Positions 33,939 to 46,000 of a stretch of 64,000 nt of DNA are shown piece by piece. The notes under the pieces are model-generated. The model searched no databases. It was not told where the DNA came from and worked only from the letters and a program-made list of their open reading frames with translations. The DNA comes from Nemania diffusa. Lineage: Eukaryota; Ascomycota; Sordariomycetes; Xylariales; Xylariaceae. The DNA is taken from contig JBBPUQ010000004.1 of NCBI GenBank assembly GCA_038501195.1, positions 3,734,001 through 3,798,000 on the forward strand. Direction: 5' to 3'. Both the position numbers and the translations under genes were made by a program. The stretch's first letter is position 1, and each line of letters opens with the position of its first letter.

Positions 33939-34508
33939 TTACCACCAAGAAACACTGATACCGTTAGGCACGTGGACGCCATCATAGGCGAAGTCCTGGG
34001 CGACAATGTTAACGTCGAGCTCGCCAACGGCAACAGCCTCCCAGTGGAGGGTCTGTCCAGCGGGGCAGGGGAACGAGTCCACGGTGGGGGTGAAGTCAGC
34101 CCGCTTGAAGTCGTAGTTGCCTGTGCTGGGGTTGAAGACGATGCGGGCGATCTGCTGGTCGCGGAGGTTGCCCTGGGCCAGCGAGGCCAGGTCCGTAAAG
34201 CCGTTCTTGAAGATATCCAGAGTCGCGGAGCCCTGGATGGTGTCGGAGCTAGAGGCATGGAATACGAGCCCGCAGGTACGCCCTGCGGCGGCGGCTGGAA
34301 TGGGGATGTCGTATAGTGTTGATGTCTCGCTCGTCCCCTGGCGGACCGTGGAGGTCTTCACACCTTGGGTGTTGGCGTTGGTGTTGATGCTGTGGACCTT
34401 AAGGATGCTAGGGACGGCATATCCTGGTGCAGCTGTACTTGTAGTTGTTGGGGCAGCAACGGAGAGAGTTGCAGAGAGAAGAGCGAGGGTAGCAGTGGTG
34501 AACTTCAT
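33939..34508 (-). CDS. Small secreted protein, possibly But2-like
   Basis: Single exon. The preferred ATG at 34508 gives 189 residues and places the signal peptide (MKFTTATLALLSATLSVAAP) at the very N-terminus; an ATG six codons upstream is also in frame. A Thr/Ser/Ala linker follows, then a beta-rich domain with RTCGLVFHAS, LRDQQIARIVFNPSTGNYDF and FPCPAGQTLHWEAVAVGELD, ending in ISVSWW. The two cysteines (RTC, FPC) probably pair. The pattern recalls fungal secreted or wall proteins annotated with the But2 C-terminal domain (PF09792); that assignment is tentative. The role is unknown, with cell-wall association or an effector function possible. Confidence 0.8.
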   Translation of the reverse strand: MKFTTATLALLSATLSVAAPTTTSTAAPGYAVPSILKVHSINTNANTQGVKTSTVRQGTSETSTLYDIPIPAAAAGRTCGLVFHASSSDTIQGSATLDIFKNGFTDLASLAQGNLRDQQIARIVFNPSTGNYDFKRADFTPTVDSFPCPAGQTLHWEAVAVGELDVNIVAQDFAYDGVHVPNGISVSWW

Positions 34509-36609
34509 TTTGATTGAGTGTTTCAAGACTGATGATGATGATTATGAGGTAGTATGGCTTGAGGTGAGTTAATCTTTGTAGTTTGTGAGTTCTGGTGTAT
34601 GCCTCTTGATGCGGTTTGGACAAAATCCCTTCCAGATCGCAAGGAGGCATCGCCTTATATACACGTTCAGATTCAACTCTTGGATTTAATTCTCGTAACC
34701 TCTATCCGGCGACCTCCTATCCGACGATAGATCCCGAGTCTATTTTTGCCACAATATAGGCTTCGCCTCGATGACTTGTTAGACGCACTGCAGCCTCAAG
34801 CTGCTTACATCGAGTCTTTAATACATAACAGATTTCTTCTATTGGCCGTGTTTGGCAATGAGGGCTGATGTCCGGATGTCTGGTGCTGTGACGGTGTCAC
34901 CACATATACTGTATGTGTCGCCAGAATTTTATATAGTCTGCTTGATTTTAAGTAAGCAATATGCTGTCACGCGACGTGGGCTGACGTCCAAGCCTTCTTG
35001 ACTACCACACTTTCAGCGTTACCTCGTATACTAGATCCCGACCTAGTTGGCTAGAGCTAAGCCGGTATGAATACTAGACGTCTTTGCTCTTGATTTAATC
35101 GACTGCTTTGATGCATATGCAAGAACTGCCCTTCGGTGAGATAGTAGATAGTAGGTCCGATTGGGTTTAACAATATGTATGCACGACACTGGCTGAAGAA
35201 TGACACCATACGCAAATGATTCAAGATGATACTGCATATATCGGCGTGTATTACATGCTAGATTGATTGGTTCGATGAAAAACATAGTTGGCCTTAAATT
35301 AGAACGGCAATTGTCATCCCATGTATACTCATGGACTTCATTTGTTTTCCTAAATATCGATTGAAAAGTGTTGTCTCTTTCTCCTACTGGCTGTTATATT
35401 GATCCTTGCCTACACGGTCCTAGGTTCTTAGATGGAGGTCCTATCCAAGGACCCGGCAATAGTTAATATTCATTTATTTGAGTGTAATCTCGAGGCTAGG
35501 AACAAGACACGCATAGTCAGCCGCCAAGCCGCGATGTGCTGACCTCCACCGGCTTTGTCCAGGACGTTGGTAGTTGGAAATCCTAGAATCAGCCCCCATG
35601 AGGCTGAGCATAGCCCAACAGCACATTCTAGATTACGCTTTACATCGTCATTGTCCCGGCAAAGGACTTCAACCGTCTTACCCAGCTCGTGTATTTACCG
35701 AAACGTTGCATTCGCTAAATCTTGACAGCTTCTACTACCAACCGTCGTACCCATGCATAGCGGATTCCGGGGAAAACCCTGCAACTCGGGATCACTGTTA
35801 TCTACGTCTATTTTGAGTGGTGGGAGTATAGCAAATTTACCCGCCTAGTAGATCTTATGGCGGTACCATTTGAACGAGAGCATGAACGTGAACGCCTCCA
35901 CCGAAACTCGTATTATTAGGCATTAACGATCTCCGCACCAATCACCAGGAATCCTTTAGCCCTACGGCTTACGGGCACGCCCTCCAGTTTGGTGTGGTAT
36001 AGCTGCTTCTATTAGCCTGGGCAATGCAGCTAGCCTCAGCTGATTTATGCCCAGTCCACATCCTAAAGCGTTAGTCATCAGCCAAACGCCGAGGGATTTT
36101 ACGTTAGATATGGGAGTAAACTTTTGCCTAGTGTAGATAAAAGCCCGTTGCAAGTGAAGAAGTCGTCTATCAAAGACACTATCTTAGAAACCGCGTGGCT
36201 ATATAAGGGGAAAAGGAAATGGTCGTATATATGTATAGCAAGTTAATCTCCATTACCCGCACTGTCTCGTTAAGCCGAAACATATAGGTAGGACAAGTAA
36301 GTATGACACCGAGGGCGAGGTACTGATCCGACTCGGAGTAGCATACCTTAAGACAGCTCCGTGACTCGTCAGCATGTACTGAGCTAGCTCCTCCGAAAGG
36401 TCTTCGCTGACACCATTTGTGGTAGGCTGCTACTTTTTCATACTTATTTCTGTACCATTATACCAGTTCACCCAGAGGATGACATTAATACCGTAAAGTA
36501 CCAAATATCATTGCCCTCTGCCTTCCTTAACTGAGAAACTCCCAACCGCCCATGCCGTTATGTGGAAAATCTTGAATCATAGCCTCCAAACGCCGTTAGT
36601 TTATGACCT
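34509..36609. other. Intergenic, no gene recognised
   Basis: The left end is the secreted-protein promoter, with a TATATA element around 34655-34660. The remaining 2 kb has only short, unrelated frames (35043-35285 minus, 35574-35816 plus, 35962-36153 minus) with no family resemblance. Confidence 0.55.
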
Positions 36610-39426
36610 TTATGTAAGATGTACACTGGCACCAATGCCACTTCCCTGATACCACAGAGCCTCCCTCCAATTTCCAAGACGAGCATTAACAACAGCACGG
36701 GCATCTAATTTCAGCTTCCCACCAATTGCTCTTCGAACGGCATCATATCCGACTGAGCCGACTGACCACTCTACGGGTAGTCTAGGGGTCTCAGATTTTC
36801 CAGGAGGCGCTGCGAATGGGAGATCGTAAATGATTCGGCCTATCGGCTCAGTGTGATTGTATAAAGCGGTAGCATTTACAAAGTCTAGATATAATGTATT
36901 AAACTGTAAAGGAGACACGAGTGTGAAGGTCGCCGTTGATGATAAGAAGTGGAAACTCGCATCTCTAATAAAATGAGAATTTTCGCCAGGTGCATCGCCG
37001 GGGAGATCCAGTTTAGGGACAGCAAATGTTGCATTAAACCGAGAAAGGGCTTTGCAGAGAACGGGTTGGCCTGGAATGGTGTTCAAGTGTGGTTTTACAG
37101 TAATGCTCGTGTTAAAACCTGATAGGTACTGAGAAATGAAGTCCCTCCCAACTCTCCGGCTATGTGGACCTCCCTTTGCTGGATTCCATGTTGCTGTGAC
37201 AAGTAGGTCGGTGTTATTACCGGCGCGAATGTCTACATTCTCGATCGTGCCATCTCCCAATATTGAATTGTTGGCGACAAGATGGACATTAATAAACGGA
37301 ATGGAAGCGGTATATGGGGTAGGATTGGTGACATTGACTAAGGCTTGCAAAGTAATCGAATCTGGAGAACTGTCCATGACCCTTATTGTGCCGACCTTTG
37401 GGTTAATATTGCCGATCGCTCCATGAGGAAGAGCTATTGATATGTTAGCATATGCACATTGGACAAAAGTAGTACAAGGGCATAGAATTTCGCTTCCGAG
37501 GCTGAGTAGCCTCGTAGACGACCCATCCAAGAGGCGACTGACTAGATCAAAACAGCGAGGACGGACGTTTTACTGGGATCTTTCCCTCCGCAGGGACCTC
37601 CTTCAAGATCAGTTCTCCCAATGAGGTCTCTACTTTGACATCAACAAGAGCTTGGACGTCGAGTTGGATAGGCTTGCTTCCAAACAGCAGTGCCTGCACA
37701 ACATCGGCGAAAACATCGCTATCGGTTATATTGAGGGGAGCTTCGATGATACGAGACTCAATCTTGAGACTAGGTCCGTCGCTGCCTTCACCCTCAACCC
37801 TCGTTGAATTGGCCTGTTGCCACTTTCGCAGATTGAGCTCCCCCATCTTCTTCTTCTTGTATATGACATCGGCAGTAGCTCTCACATTCGTTACATTGAT
37901 GCTAAAGTTTATGTCGGAGGGGATACTAGCGGTGACCAAGATGTTCCCTGAAACTTTAGGGCTAGCGTCTGGATCATCAGGATCAGCGAAAGGGTCAGGT
38001 AAAGTAAAATGAACATCATTCAGAGAGAAATCCCGGATAAGACCATCCAGTGTCCTTCCGGGGAACGGAACTGGAACGGTAACACTAGCTAGAATGTCTG
38101 CGATCCATTTGGGAGTATCACCATCCGGGCGACTACTACCACGGACGAATAATGTGGCAGGCTCGCCATGCATATACTGCCTCAAGATCATGTCTAATGG
38201 CGACGAAGATGATCCTGGACAGGCTCGAGTCAAGGAATCAGGAAGCTCGTGGACGACTCCGTAAACATTCGCGGAAATATCCGATAGTGGTTCCACGTGA
38301 ATTTCGCCAGTAGAGGCTTCTGCAATGATGATGAATGGATCCGTATCTGCACATCCAGAAACCATAATATCAAAAGCGAGCTCAGGAATATCAAGCTGGA
38401 CTGGGTACTCGTTGAACGCTGACAGAGATATATCAACCAGCATAGACCCGGTTACGGGGCCGTCTTTAACGTTGAAACGTGTAATGTTGTACTTTGGTAT
38501 AGCAGGAATATTATTTGCTGTTCAAAAAAAAATCAGTCTATGCTCGATACAGGCATGCTACGACTTAAATAGCCCTTGACGGGCTATAGAAACACCTTCT
38601 CTCCAAAATAAAGGGCAGCAAAGGAACGGTAGAGAGATTGACCTTCAAAAACCAGTGTTTCGGAGACTGCATGCATTCCGAGGGGTAAGAACCCGGACTT
38701 GAGACTTAAGTTGGTCTTTCCTTTAAGACGCAATCTTTCGAGCCTCCCGTCCAGCCAGTCATTCGCAATCATGCGCATTCCCTCGACGTTGCCGGGTCGT
38801 ATATCGGCGAGGAAATCGAAGTGTGTGGTTGTCCCGTCCCTAAGACTAACGACTAACGGCGGGATATTGGCAGACCCTAGCAGCATGTTGCTATAGTCAG
38901 GCACGTAGACATCAATATTGGCCTTTTCGCTGCTCAGTTGATTGGCAACCCATGTAGAGGCTCTGCCAATCCTTCGCACATGGCCGTTTTTCACCCTCGA
39001 GCCGTCGAGTTGGAAGTTGGCCTGTATACGAGCGCGAACCCCATCGGGCGTGATGGAGTCGATCGATAAGCTCGTGGGTTCGATAACGGCAGCTTGTTGG
39101 GCGTACTCTTGCACGGCATCGGGCACGATGAAAGCGAGTATGATTATTGCAATAGCGACGCATCCTAACACTCCCATAGCTATAACAGACGGCCATCTTC
39201 TTCCCTTCTTGGCGGTACTGCGTGTTGAATGTTCACAGCTGTAGTGGGATTGTAATGAAGTGTTGTCTTCGTCTCTCGCAGGCTCGTGGTCATCGCCATC
39301 GTTTCCTGGTGTTGCCGAAGTGCTGGAGAGGAGTGGTGTCGACTCGATCGGCTCGTGTGCATCTCGGTCATTTGATTTACCCTTTGCTGCTGGAGACAGC
39401 AAGGGAGAAGTTTCGTCTTCTGGCAT
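36610..39426 (-). CDS. Tag1-like vacuolar membrane protein (DUF3712/LEA-like)
   Basis: Three exons: 39426-38643, 38517-37567 and 37433-36610, encoding 852 residues. Intron 1 is GTCAAT...ACAG, joining TLVFE to ANNIPAIPKYNITRF. Intron 2 has a clear TGCTAAC branch and AATAG acceptor, but its donor has to be GTCCGT to keep frame. Residues 1-77 are polar, with PLL motifs (TSPLLSPAA, STPLLSS) like dileucine vacuolar sorting signals. Residues 80-102 are the single membrane helix (VIAMGVLGCVAIAIIILAFI). The rest is a lumenal array of LEA/DUF3712-type beta-sandwich repeats with many N-glycosylation sites. This is the layout of yeast Tag1, a vacuolar membrane protein needed to end autophagy during nitrogen starvation. 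Equivalence of function is inferred. Confidence 0.85.
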
Positions 39427-40498
39427 GGTTGTTGATGATGGGGAATTGCAAGACTAGCAAGCTATAGTCACGCAAGCATGATTCGGTGAGAGGGATCTCG
39501 TCTTCTATTTCATAGGATCGTAAGTCGTCACTATTCTACTATCGAAAAAAGATTGTAAGAAGCACGATGGGTCAGAACTACAGTCCTTTTGATTGAGTTC
39601 CGGTAGCAACTGCAGTGTTAGGGCTACCAGATGATACACAACTATAAATGAAATGGGTAAGTTGGCGATGAGTTGGTTGCGACATGAAATGGATTGCCAA
39701 CAGTGTGATGCACGTAGCGTAGCTCGGATGGAATGGCGGCCATGCACGTCGTCATCGGCTCAATCCAATAAATATGGGTCTATTATCTAAGACAACTTGG
39801 AAGCTGAGAGTTAAGTCCACCCCTGTCAGACGAGAAGCTCGTGTGCATATAGGATGTACCTACACATAGAAAGGGTCCACAGAGTTAGGTACTAAATAAT
39901 AATAGCTATACTGCTGCAGCCGGGTTTATTTGATACGTAAATGGAAAAAAGGAGAAAAAAATATCGAAGGAAACCCGCCATACCAGTATACATGCCAGCG
40001 ACGTGTTGCAAAATCGTATGTTTGCTAGAAAACGAAGAGTATACGAAGTATTAAACCTTGGGATAAAGAGCAGTTTTATTTCGCTGGACCCGGGTAGACT
40101 TATCTGTACTTATCTAATATCAGCTTTACCGCCTCAACATTAGCGTTATCTGGGGAAAAGACCTAGGCCCACAAGTACCTAGGTAGGTACCTAAGGCACC
40201 GACCACCTACATAAATATGGAAGTGATTATTCACAGCTAATAGCGACTAAGCCTGCTGTCTCCGATCTTCGCAACCAATGAGACTCATCCATGGTGTGTA
40301 GGTAGATTCACAGCATGGTACAATGAATTATGGTCAACTATCTACTTAAATCTATAAGGTAATGAAGATTTCTTCGTAGCTCGTGAGTCACTACTTGCTC
40401 TCTGTAAGCAGTCTCATCTTCTACGAAGAGCCATAATAGTGATTTTTCTGTGATATAAACCCAATTCATATCACTTTTCATATTCCCACGACATCAAT
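39427..40498. other. Divergent promoter region of Tag1-like and OTC genes
   Basis: Shared upstream DNA of two divergent genes. It contains a TACCTAGGTAGGTACCTA cluster (40176-40193) and the TGAGTCA site listed separately. Confidence 0.6.
40384..40390 (+). promoter_or_regulatory. Candidate CPC1/CpcA (Gcn4-type) site
   Basis: TGAGTCA, an exact bZIP cross-pathway-control element, lies 109 bp before the ornithine carbamoyltransferase ATG. Amino-acid biosynthesis genes, arginine genes included, are classic targets of this activator in ascomycetes. Confidence 0.6.
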
Positions 40499-41666
40499 AT
40501 GCGGCCATCGGTCCATCGAATAACGCGGAATGCGTTACAGCATGCTTCGGCTAGGGGGTATTCTACAGAAGCAGCAAACGTTCGTCACCTTATGACCATC
40601 GGCGACCTGAGCCCAGCTGAATTCTCAAAACTGGTTCTCAATGCCGCTGCTCACAAAAAGGCCGTTAAGTCTGGCCAGGTCCCCGAGACTATCAAAAACA
40701 AACTGCTCGGCCAGACTGTTGCTATGATGTTCAACAAACGAAGTACCCGCACCCGTGTATCGACCGAGGCGGCCGTGGCACTCATGGGAGGACACCCCAT
40801 GTTTTTAGGGAAAGACGATATCCAACTAGGTGTAAGCGGTACAACTCTATCTGTCTTGCATCTATGCTAATTTGAACCTTAGGTGAACGAATCCCTCTAC
40901 GATACCTCTAAGATCATCTCGTCAATGACGTCGTGCATGGTAGCCCGAGTCGGCCCGCACGACGATGTTGCCAACTTAGCAAAGCACTCCAGTGTTCCAG
41001 TTATCAATGCACTTTCAAACGACTTCCACCCTCTTCAAACTATTGCCGACTTCCTAACCATCCACGAAGCATTCTCCCAGCAGGGAACGAACTCATCTGG
41101 TGTAGTTCCCGACCGGCTGAAGGTAGCCTGGGTTGGCGATGCCAATAATGTCCTATTTGATCTGGCCATCGGCTGTGTTAAGCTCGGCGTAGATATTTCC
41201 GTGGCGACGCCTCCGGACTACCGCATCCCCGAAACTATGATGGCTTTCATCAAAGAGCAAGCTAAGACGGCCGCGTCGCCAGGCACTGTTAGCGAGTATT
41301 TCGTTCCCGAGGAGGCTGTCAAGGATGCGAATGTTATTGTAACCGACACTTGGGTGTCCATGGGCCAGGAAGAAGAGACCCAGAAGCGATTAAAGGCTTT
41401 TGCTGGATTCCAAGTCACAGATGAGCTAGCCAAGAGGGGTGGAGCTAAGGCCGACTGGAAGTTTCTGCACTGCCTCCCTCGTCACCCCGAGGAGGTAAGC
41501 GACGAGGTTATCTATGGCCCACGGTCGCTAGTTTTCCAAGAAGGAGAGAATCGCCTATGGGCAGCCATTGGTACAAATCCACCCTTAATCCATGCCTGGT
41601 TATGTTACTAACATGCAAACAGCTGCTCTAGAAGGATTTGTCGCTAACAAAGGGAATCTTGTTTGA
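40499..41666 (+). CDS. argB: Ornithine carbamoyltransferase, mitochondrial
   Basis: Three exons: 40499-40831, 40883-41570 and 41623-41666, encoding 354 residues. Introns are 51 and 52 bp with TGCTAAT and GTTACTAAC branch sites. The enzyme converts ornithine and carbamoyl phosphate to citrulline in arginine synthesis. Visible motifs are the carbamoyl-phosphate loop STRTR (residues 82-86), HPLQ (160-163), the ornithine-binding DTWVSMG (266-272) and HCLPR (307-311) with the catalytic Cys. The Arg/Ser-rich N-terminus (MRPSVHRITRNALQHASARG) is a mitochondrial presequence. Length and all key residues match fungal enzymes. A TGAGTCA element upstream suggests control by CPC1/CpcA. It converges on the APH-like gene. 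Confidence 0.97.
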
Positions 41667-41939
41667 GAAGAGCCTACCTGTATCCGCACGGATACTTTCT
41701 ATATATGCTACGCACCTAGCCCACTTACAAAGGCTTAGGATCTACCCTTTGTAATCTGGGTATACCACTTTACTTTTGTTGGGCTAGCCTTTTCTCTGAA
41801 GGAGCGAAATCTGTGATGTAAAAAGCTTGATTTATTTAAGTTTAAGGCCAAGTCAGCAAATCAGCTAAATAAAGTAATTAGATGACTAAGGCAGATGGCT
41901 AACTATGGTATATGCTATCACCTTTATGACCTAAAATCA

Positions 41940-42833
41940 TTACAAGGAGTAGCCTAGATATTCCAACACTAATGCCTTCGTTTCGGCCGCCTCTGGGCGT
42001 TCACGGATAGCGTGGTACACTCGAAACCAATTTAGAGCCTCATCATGATGAAACTCCGTCGGGAGATAATCACTTAATAGCTCACAGCTATTAACATACT
42101 CCCACCATACTGGATAGAAACCTGCTAACTCCCAGTCGATCAGTCCGGTGAGCTGACCGTCCTTAACTATGATGTTCCCTTCATGTAAATCTGAATGCGA
42201 AAAGGTAAACGGTAGTGCACTCGGCATCTTTCTCATCAACTTAGAGATTACTTTACGTTGTACTTTGCCGGCAATACGACTTGCTAGCTCGTCGCGTACA
42301 TGTCGATTAGTAGTGGTTTCTCCCTGAGGAGGGTCATTTCGGAGCGGCTTGAATAAACGCCTGTCAACGACCTTTCGCCCGTCAAGCATTCTCATTCGTT
42401 CGTCCGTGGTCCCTCTGAGTTTCAGTAGATATTGTCCAAGCTGCTTCCCAATTCGTACGAGATCGTCCTTCGTTAGGGTTGCCTTAACACTCTCAAGCTC
42501 GTTACCGTCAATTCTATCTTGGATTGTTATGAAACGGTCGTTGTCTGTCCACGAAGTCAGAATTGCGGGGATAGGAATGTCGCAGATAGATTGCGCATAT
42601 CGTGTGTTCTCAACATCAATTTCGCAGCCTGGATACCATTTTTTGCTCTTCAGAACTTTCCTTGACCCTAGTGCCCATACTTCACAAGCGGGTTTAGTCA
42701 CGAGAACCTGACAAGTGTTAGCTTCTGTCTTTGCAGCGTCGGCAGCGCCTGAAGCTGCAAAAGTCCTATCAGGAAATCGAGCTGGCATGGTGTTTCTGGT
42801 GTTGAGTATTTTTGATTCTTTATTTTCTGGCAA
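41940..42833 (-). CDS. APH-fold phosphotransferase (aminoglycoside/choline kinase-like)
   Basis: Single exon of 297 residues; a second Met at residue 16 could be the true start. The C-lobe carries FSHSDLHEGNIIV, the HxDxxxxN catalytic loop (His213, Asp215, Asn220), and GLIDWELAG (Asp233), the metal-binding DFG equivalent, followed by WWEYV. These are diagnostic of the APH family (PF01636). The N-lobe has a plausible ATP-binding Lys-rich strand (VLKSKKWYPGCEIDVENTRY), then an ITIQDRIDG hinge. Such proteins are numerous in filamentous fungi; substrates are mostly unknown and antibiotic resistance should not be assumed. It converges on ornithine carbamoyltransferase with 273 bp between. Confidence 0.88.
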   Translation of the reverse strand: MPENKESKILNTRNTMPARFPDRTFAASGAADAAKTEANTCQVLVTKPACEVWALGSRKVLKSKKWYPGCEIDVENTRYAQSICDIPIPAILTSWTDNDRFITIQDRIDGNELESVKATLTKDDLVRIGKQLGQYLLKLRGTTDERMRMLDGRKVVDRRLFKPLRNDPPQGETTTNRHVRDELASRIAGKVQRKVISKLMRKMPSALPFTFSHSDLHEGNIIVKDGQLTGLIDWELAGFYPVWWEYVNSCELLSDYLPTEFHHDEALNWFRVYHAIRERPEAAETKALVLEYLGYSL

Positions 42834-43522
42834 CTTTCAGCTTTGATGACCTATATTTATATCGTTGGGTCTAAGAACTAGTTTAACACAAAACAGCGAG
42901 TCAAGATGTGTCACACAAACTAAGTGAGTGTATTAGGGGTAGGTTAAAGAGCCTGTCAGAAGAGAGCCAAGGACTTTACATACACAAACCTTGTAACAGC
43001 CGATGTGTAAAGGTGGACAAAGAACTTGTTGTGGTATAAAGAATACATCTATTTTTCTTAGTAGGCATGTAACTCGACGGCATAAGTTGTACGGCAAAAC
43101 TATCGAGGCTTAAACAGCTGTTTGAGAAGATATGGCTTTATAATCGCGTATTTTAGACTTAGGTTCCTCTAGACGTTTAGAAGAGACAGAGACAGGTGTC
43201 CGTGTCGATGCGCTACAGCGCCTCCGGAGATATATACCAATCAACACCATTTGCTTATTGGAGATAATAATGCCTGAATCAAGCGAATTGACGATTATTA
43301 TCCTAGAGGATAAGTATGCCTAGTTATCCTAGAGGATAAGTATGCCTAGTTATCCTAGGGCCCATGAAGTCTAATTTTCGCCCCTATCAAAGGTCAACGG
43401 TGGACCATACTCGGAAGTTCGCACTAGTAACTTGTCTACACTTTTGTGATAAAATCCATGACCAAATCCAAGCCATCGATGAACGCCAGTTGCCCGTACC
43501 CGTACCCGTAGTCAGATGTGAA
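42834..43522. other. Intergenic, APH promoter and ILV6 3' flank
   Basis: Contains a 26-bp tandem repeat (listed separately). A CCCGTA triplet repeat near 43495-43510 lies just beyond the acetolactate synthase subunit stop. No gene was seen. Confidence 0.6.
43298..43357. repeat. 26-bp tandem repeat with palindromic core
   Basis: A 26-bp unit is repeated at 43298, 43324 and, partially, 43350. Each full unit begins with the perfect 16-bp palindrome TTATCCTAGAGGATAA. The repeat lies about 465 bp before the APH-like gene start. Confidence 0.85.
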
Positions 43523-44520
43523 TTAGCCCGGAGGGAGCTGGCTGGCATCAACAACGTCATCTGCCTCCTTGATAACAGTCTCCTCATCAGGTCCATACAA
43601 AGGCGAACGGGGTAGCGCCATGAGACCCGTACGTGTAGATTCGAGGATGCCGAATGGCGCGATCAACTTCATGAAAGAATCGATCCTATCGGGTTTCGCA
43701 GACCTGAAATCATGTCAGCCTTAAGAAAATAGTCTAAAATATAAAGCCGAAATGGTACTTACACTTCAACAATGCAACTGTTGGTGCTAATATCCAGCAC
43801 TTTGCCGCCAAATTGATGCGCGAAGTACGTGATCGATCTCACGTGCTCATGCTTATGGCGCAGAGCTTCACTAGCAACCATCTTACTCGGGTGGAAATCT
43901 TGCGACACTTCTCCCAAGGCCTTCTCATTAGTTCCGGCATCTACCTCGGCGGTCATGTCGCGGTGATGCGCTAGAAGCTCCTCGAAGTATTCTGGTCCCA
44001 GAATGTTGATCTTGGCAAGAAGTAGTTCGCGTTGTACGAGAGCAGCATTTGTGTAATCCAGAACAGCCCAGACAGGAACCAAGTCTTCCAGCTGGCGGCG
44101 GGCCTGCTCGACTACAGCATCTTGACCAGTCAGGACGATGGTCATGCGGGACAGATCTTCCACTTCGGTATTGCAGACAACCAAAGAATCGATATTGAAG
44201 CCACGGGCGGCCAAGATACCGGAGACCCGAGACAGAACACCGGGCTCGTTCTGAACCAAGCAGTTGAGGACATGGCGCTTCGGAGGGGTTGTTGAGGGGG
44301 TCGGAGTCTCGTAGAGGATGTTGGACACAGCTGCCTGTGCTGACCATGACGATGGCGTATCGCTGATAGGAAGGGGGGCCTGGCGCCGGCGAAGGGCTTT
44401 GTACGCAATGGCTGATGTCGAGCTGCTCGAGCTCCATCGAGTAGCGGTTTGCGGACCGGCACGCAGAGCGGCTGCGGCAGCTCGAAAGCAATTGGATCGG
44501 ACGAGGGCACGAGACGCCAT
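43523..44520 (-). CDS. ilv6: Acetolactate synthase regulatory (small) subunit, mitochondrial
   Basis: Two exons: 44520-43763 and 43703-43523, separated by a 59-bp intron (GTAAGT donor, GCTGACAT branch, TTTCAG acceptor), encoding 312 residues. The start at 44520 (MASRALVRSNCFRAAAAALR) gives a proper mitochondrial presequence; another ATG lies 45 codons upstream in the same open frame. After a Ser-rich linker comes the ACT domain, HVLNCLVQNEPGVLSRVSGI and LAARGFNIDSLVV, which binds valine for feedback control. The C-terminal ALS regulatory part ends in DSFMKLIAPFGILESTRTGL and MALPRSP, strongly conserved in fungal Ilv6. The protein activates the catalytic subunit Ilv2 and confers valine inhibition in isoleucine, leucine and valine synthesis. 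Confidence 0.96.
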
Positions 44521-46000
44521 CTTCCCGATCATTAATTGGGACTGGAATGCCCTCTGATGGGAAGTTGACAATTCTCGGAAACCGTGGTAGGTGTGGTATG
44601 TGTGGTGGTGTTCAATGGATAATTTGGCTCTGAACATTCGGTGAAAAAGTGACACAGCGTCTAGCTAGATCTCTTAGTTCTTGATGAAGCTTGACTAGAC
44701 TGCTCCGAGTATCGGAGACCCGTCTAAGTTTTCAGTAAGAACCTGAGCCTGTATTTATACTTGAACAAATTGAGGGTAGGCCACCCCTGCTCAACTGAAT
44801 TAACAATGCCTATAGAGGAGTAGGTAGTGAATGAGAAGTCCTACCGTGAGAATAGGTATATTTAATAGCATTTTTCATTAAATACAATTTAGCAATACTT
44901 GGTTGTACCGGTATTGTTAAAACACTTGTACAGTGCGTACGTCACGATACTAGGGGATTGCACTTTTGTGGCCTGTGCAGCCTGTCTTGTAGAAAGCAAC
45001 CGACGGTCAACTACAATGATGTGAAGCATGGTTGGTTAAGCCAATACAATTATTGTAAGTGAAAACAATCATTGTTGCCCCACCTAATTTCACGCTATGG
45101 TACACAGGATAGCTATTATACTGACAATGCAGGGCAGAGCTGGCCTCCAATCCACATGTGCAAATGCCTGTATTATGTTCATCTCGGTAATGTCAGGTTT
45201 AGTTGGCTTAGATGTACCTATGTAGGTACCTAGAACGAAGTTTCATTCTATTGTCGTGTAGCCCGCAACTCGATCCTTTTAAAACTTATCTAAACCCTCT
45301 TCAGCATGCTTGACATACATGTAGTTTTCTAGAAATTGCGAAACATGTATTAGCATGTCATTAACACAAGCGAGATCTTTGCATTTTCTCGTCCTATCTA
45401 GGTTCGAATAGAGCAATCCTTTTTTGTGAGCCTTTTATACGTAAAGCATTGTCTTGGAGTTGGCTAGCATTTGGCTAACCAACGTCCTATAGGTATATTG
45501 CACAGAAGTCCGCAGAAGGAATTGCCTTTGCTGAATACTGAAAGATCATCAGTTCTATTGCAATTGTTATTTCCACCCGTATACTTCATAATCTTGTTCA
45601 CATGTGATAGCTGGCAGGTTAGGTACCTTAGGTACTAACTATCAGGTACATATAGGTAACAATTCTCCCCTACCTATATACTATGTATGTAGGTATGCTG
45701 TGAGGTAGGTACCCACCTGTTATGTTAAGCTCGACGACTTGCGCTAGCCCTAGTTCGGCTCTTTTGAATGTAGAGGTCCGTACATGCCAAGAGTCCATTT
45801 TTCTAAACCCGTTACAAGGGGATTTCTGCATCTTCAATTGCTCCCGCCTTCGATCTTCCTCGCAAGCAGGATCTTCTCCAACACCAACCACATTCTCTCC
45901 TCCCGCAGAGCAAGAGCTGTTTTGCTTTCCTCTAGTGCATCGGAAATTCCTTAAAGTCAACGCCACCTGTTCCTTTTATTTTAACTTCCACTTCACAGCC
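44521..46000. other. Divergent promoter region of ILV6 and KH-protein genes
   Basis: Upstream DNA of two divergent genes. It holds several TACCTA/TAGGTA clusters (45215-45232, 45619-45636, about 45690-45717). From 45722 to 46000 a frame stays open in phase with the KH-protein start, ending in a pyrimidine-rich stretch and CACAG just before the ATG. Confidence 0.55.
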
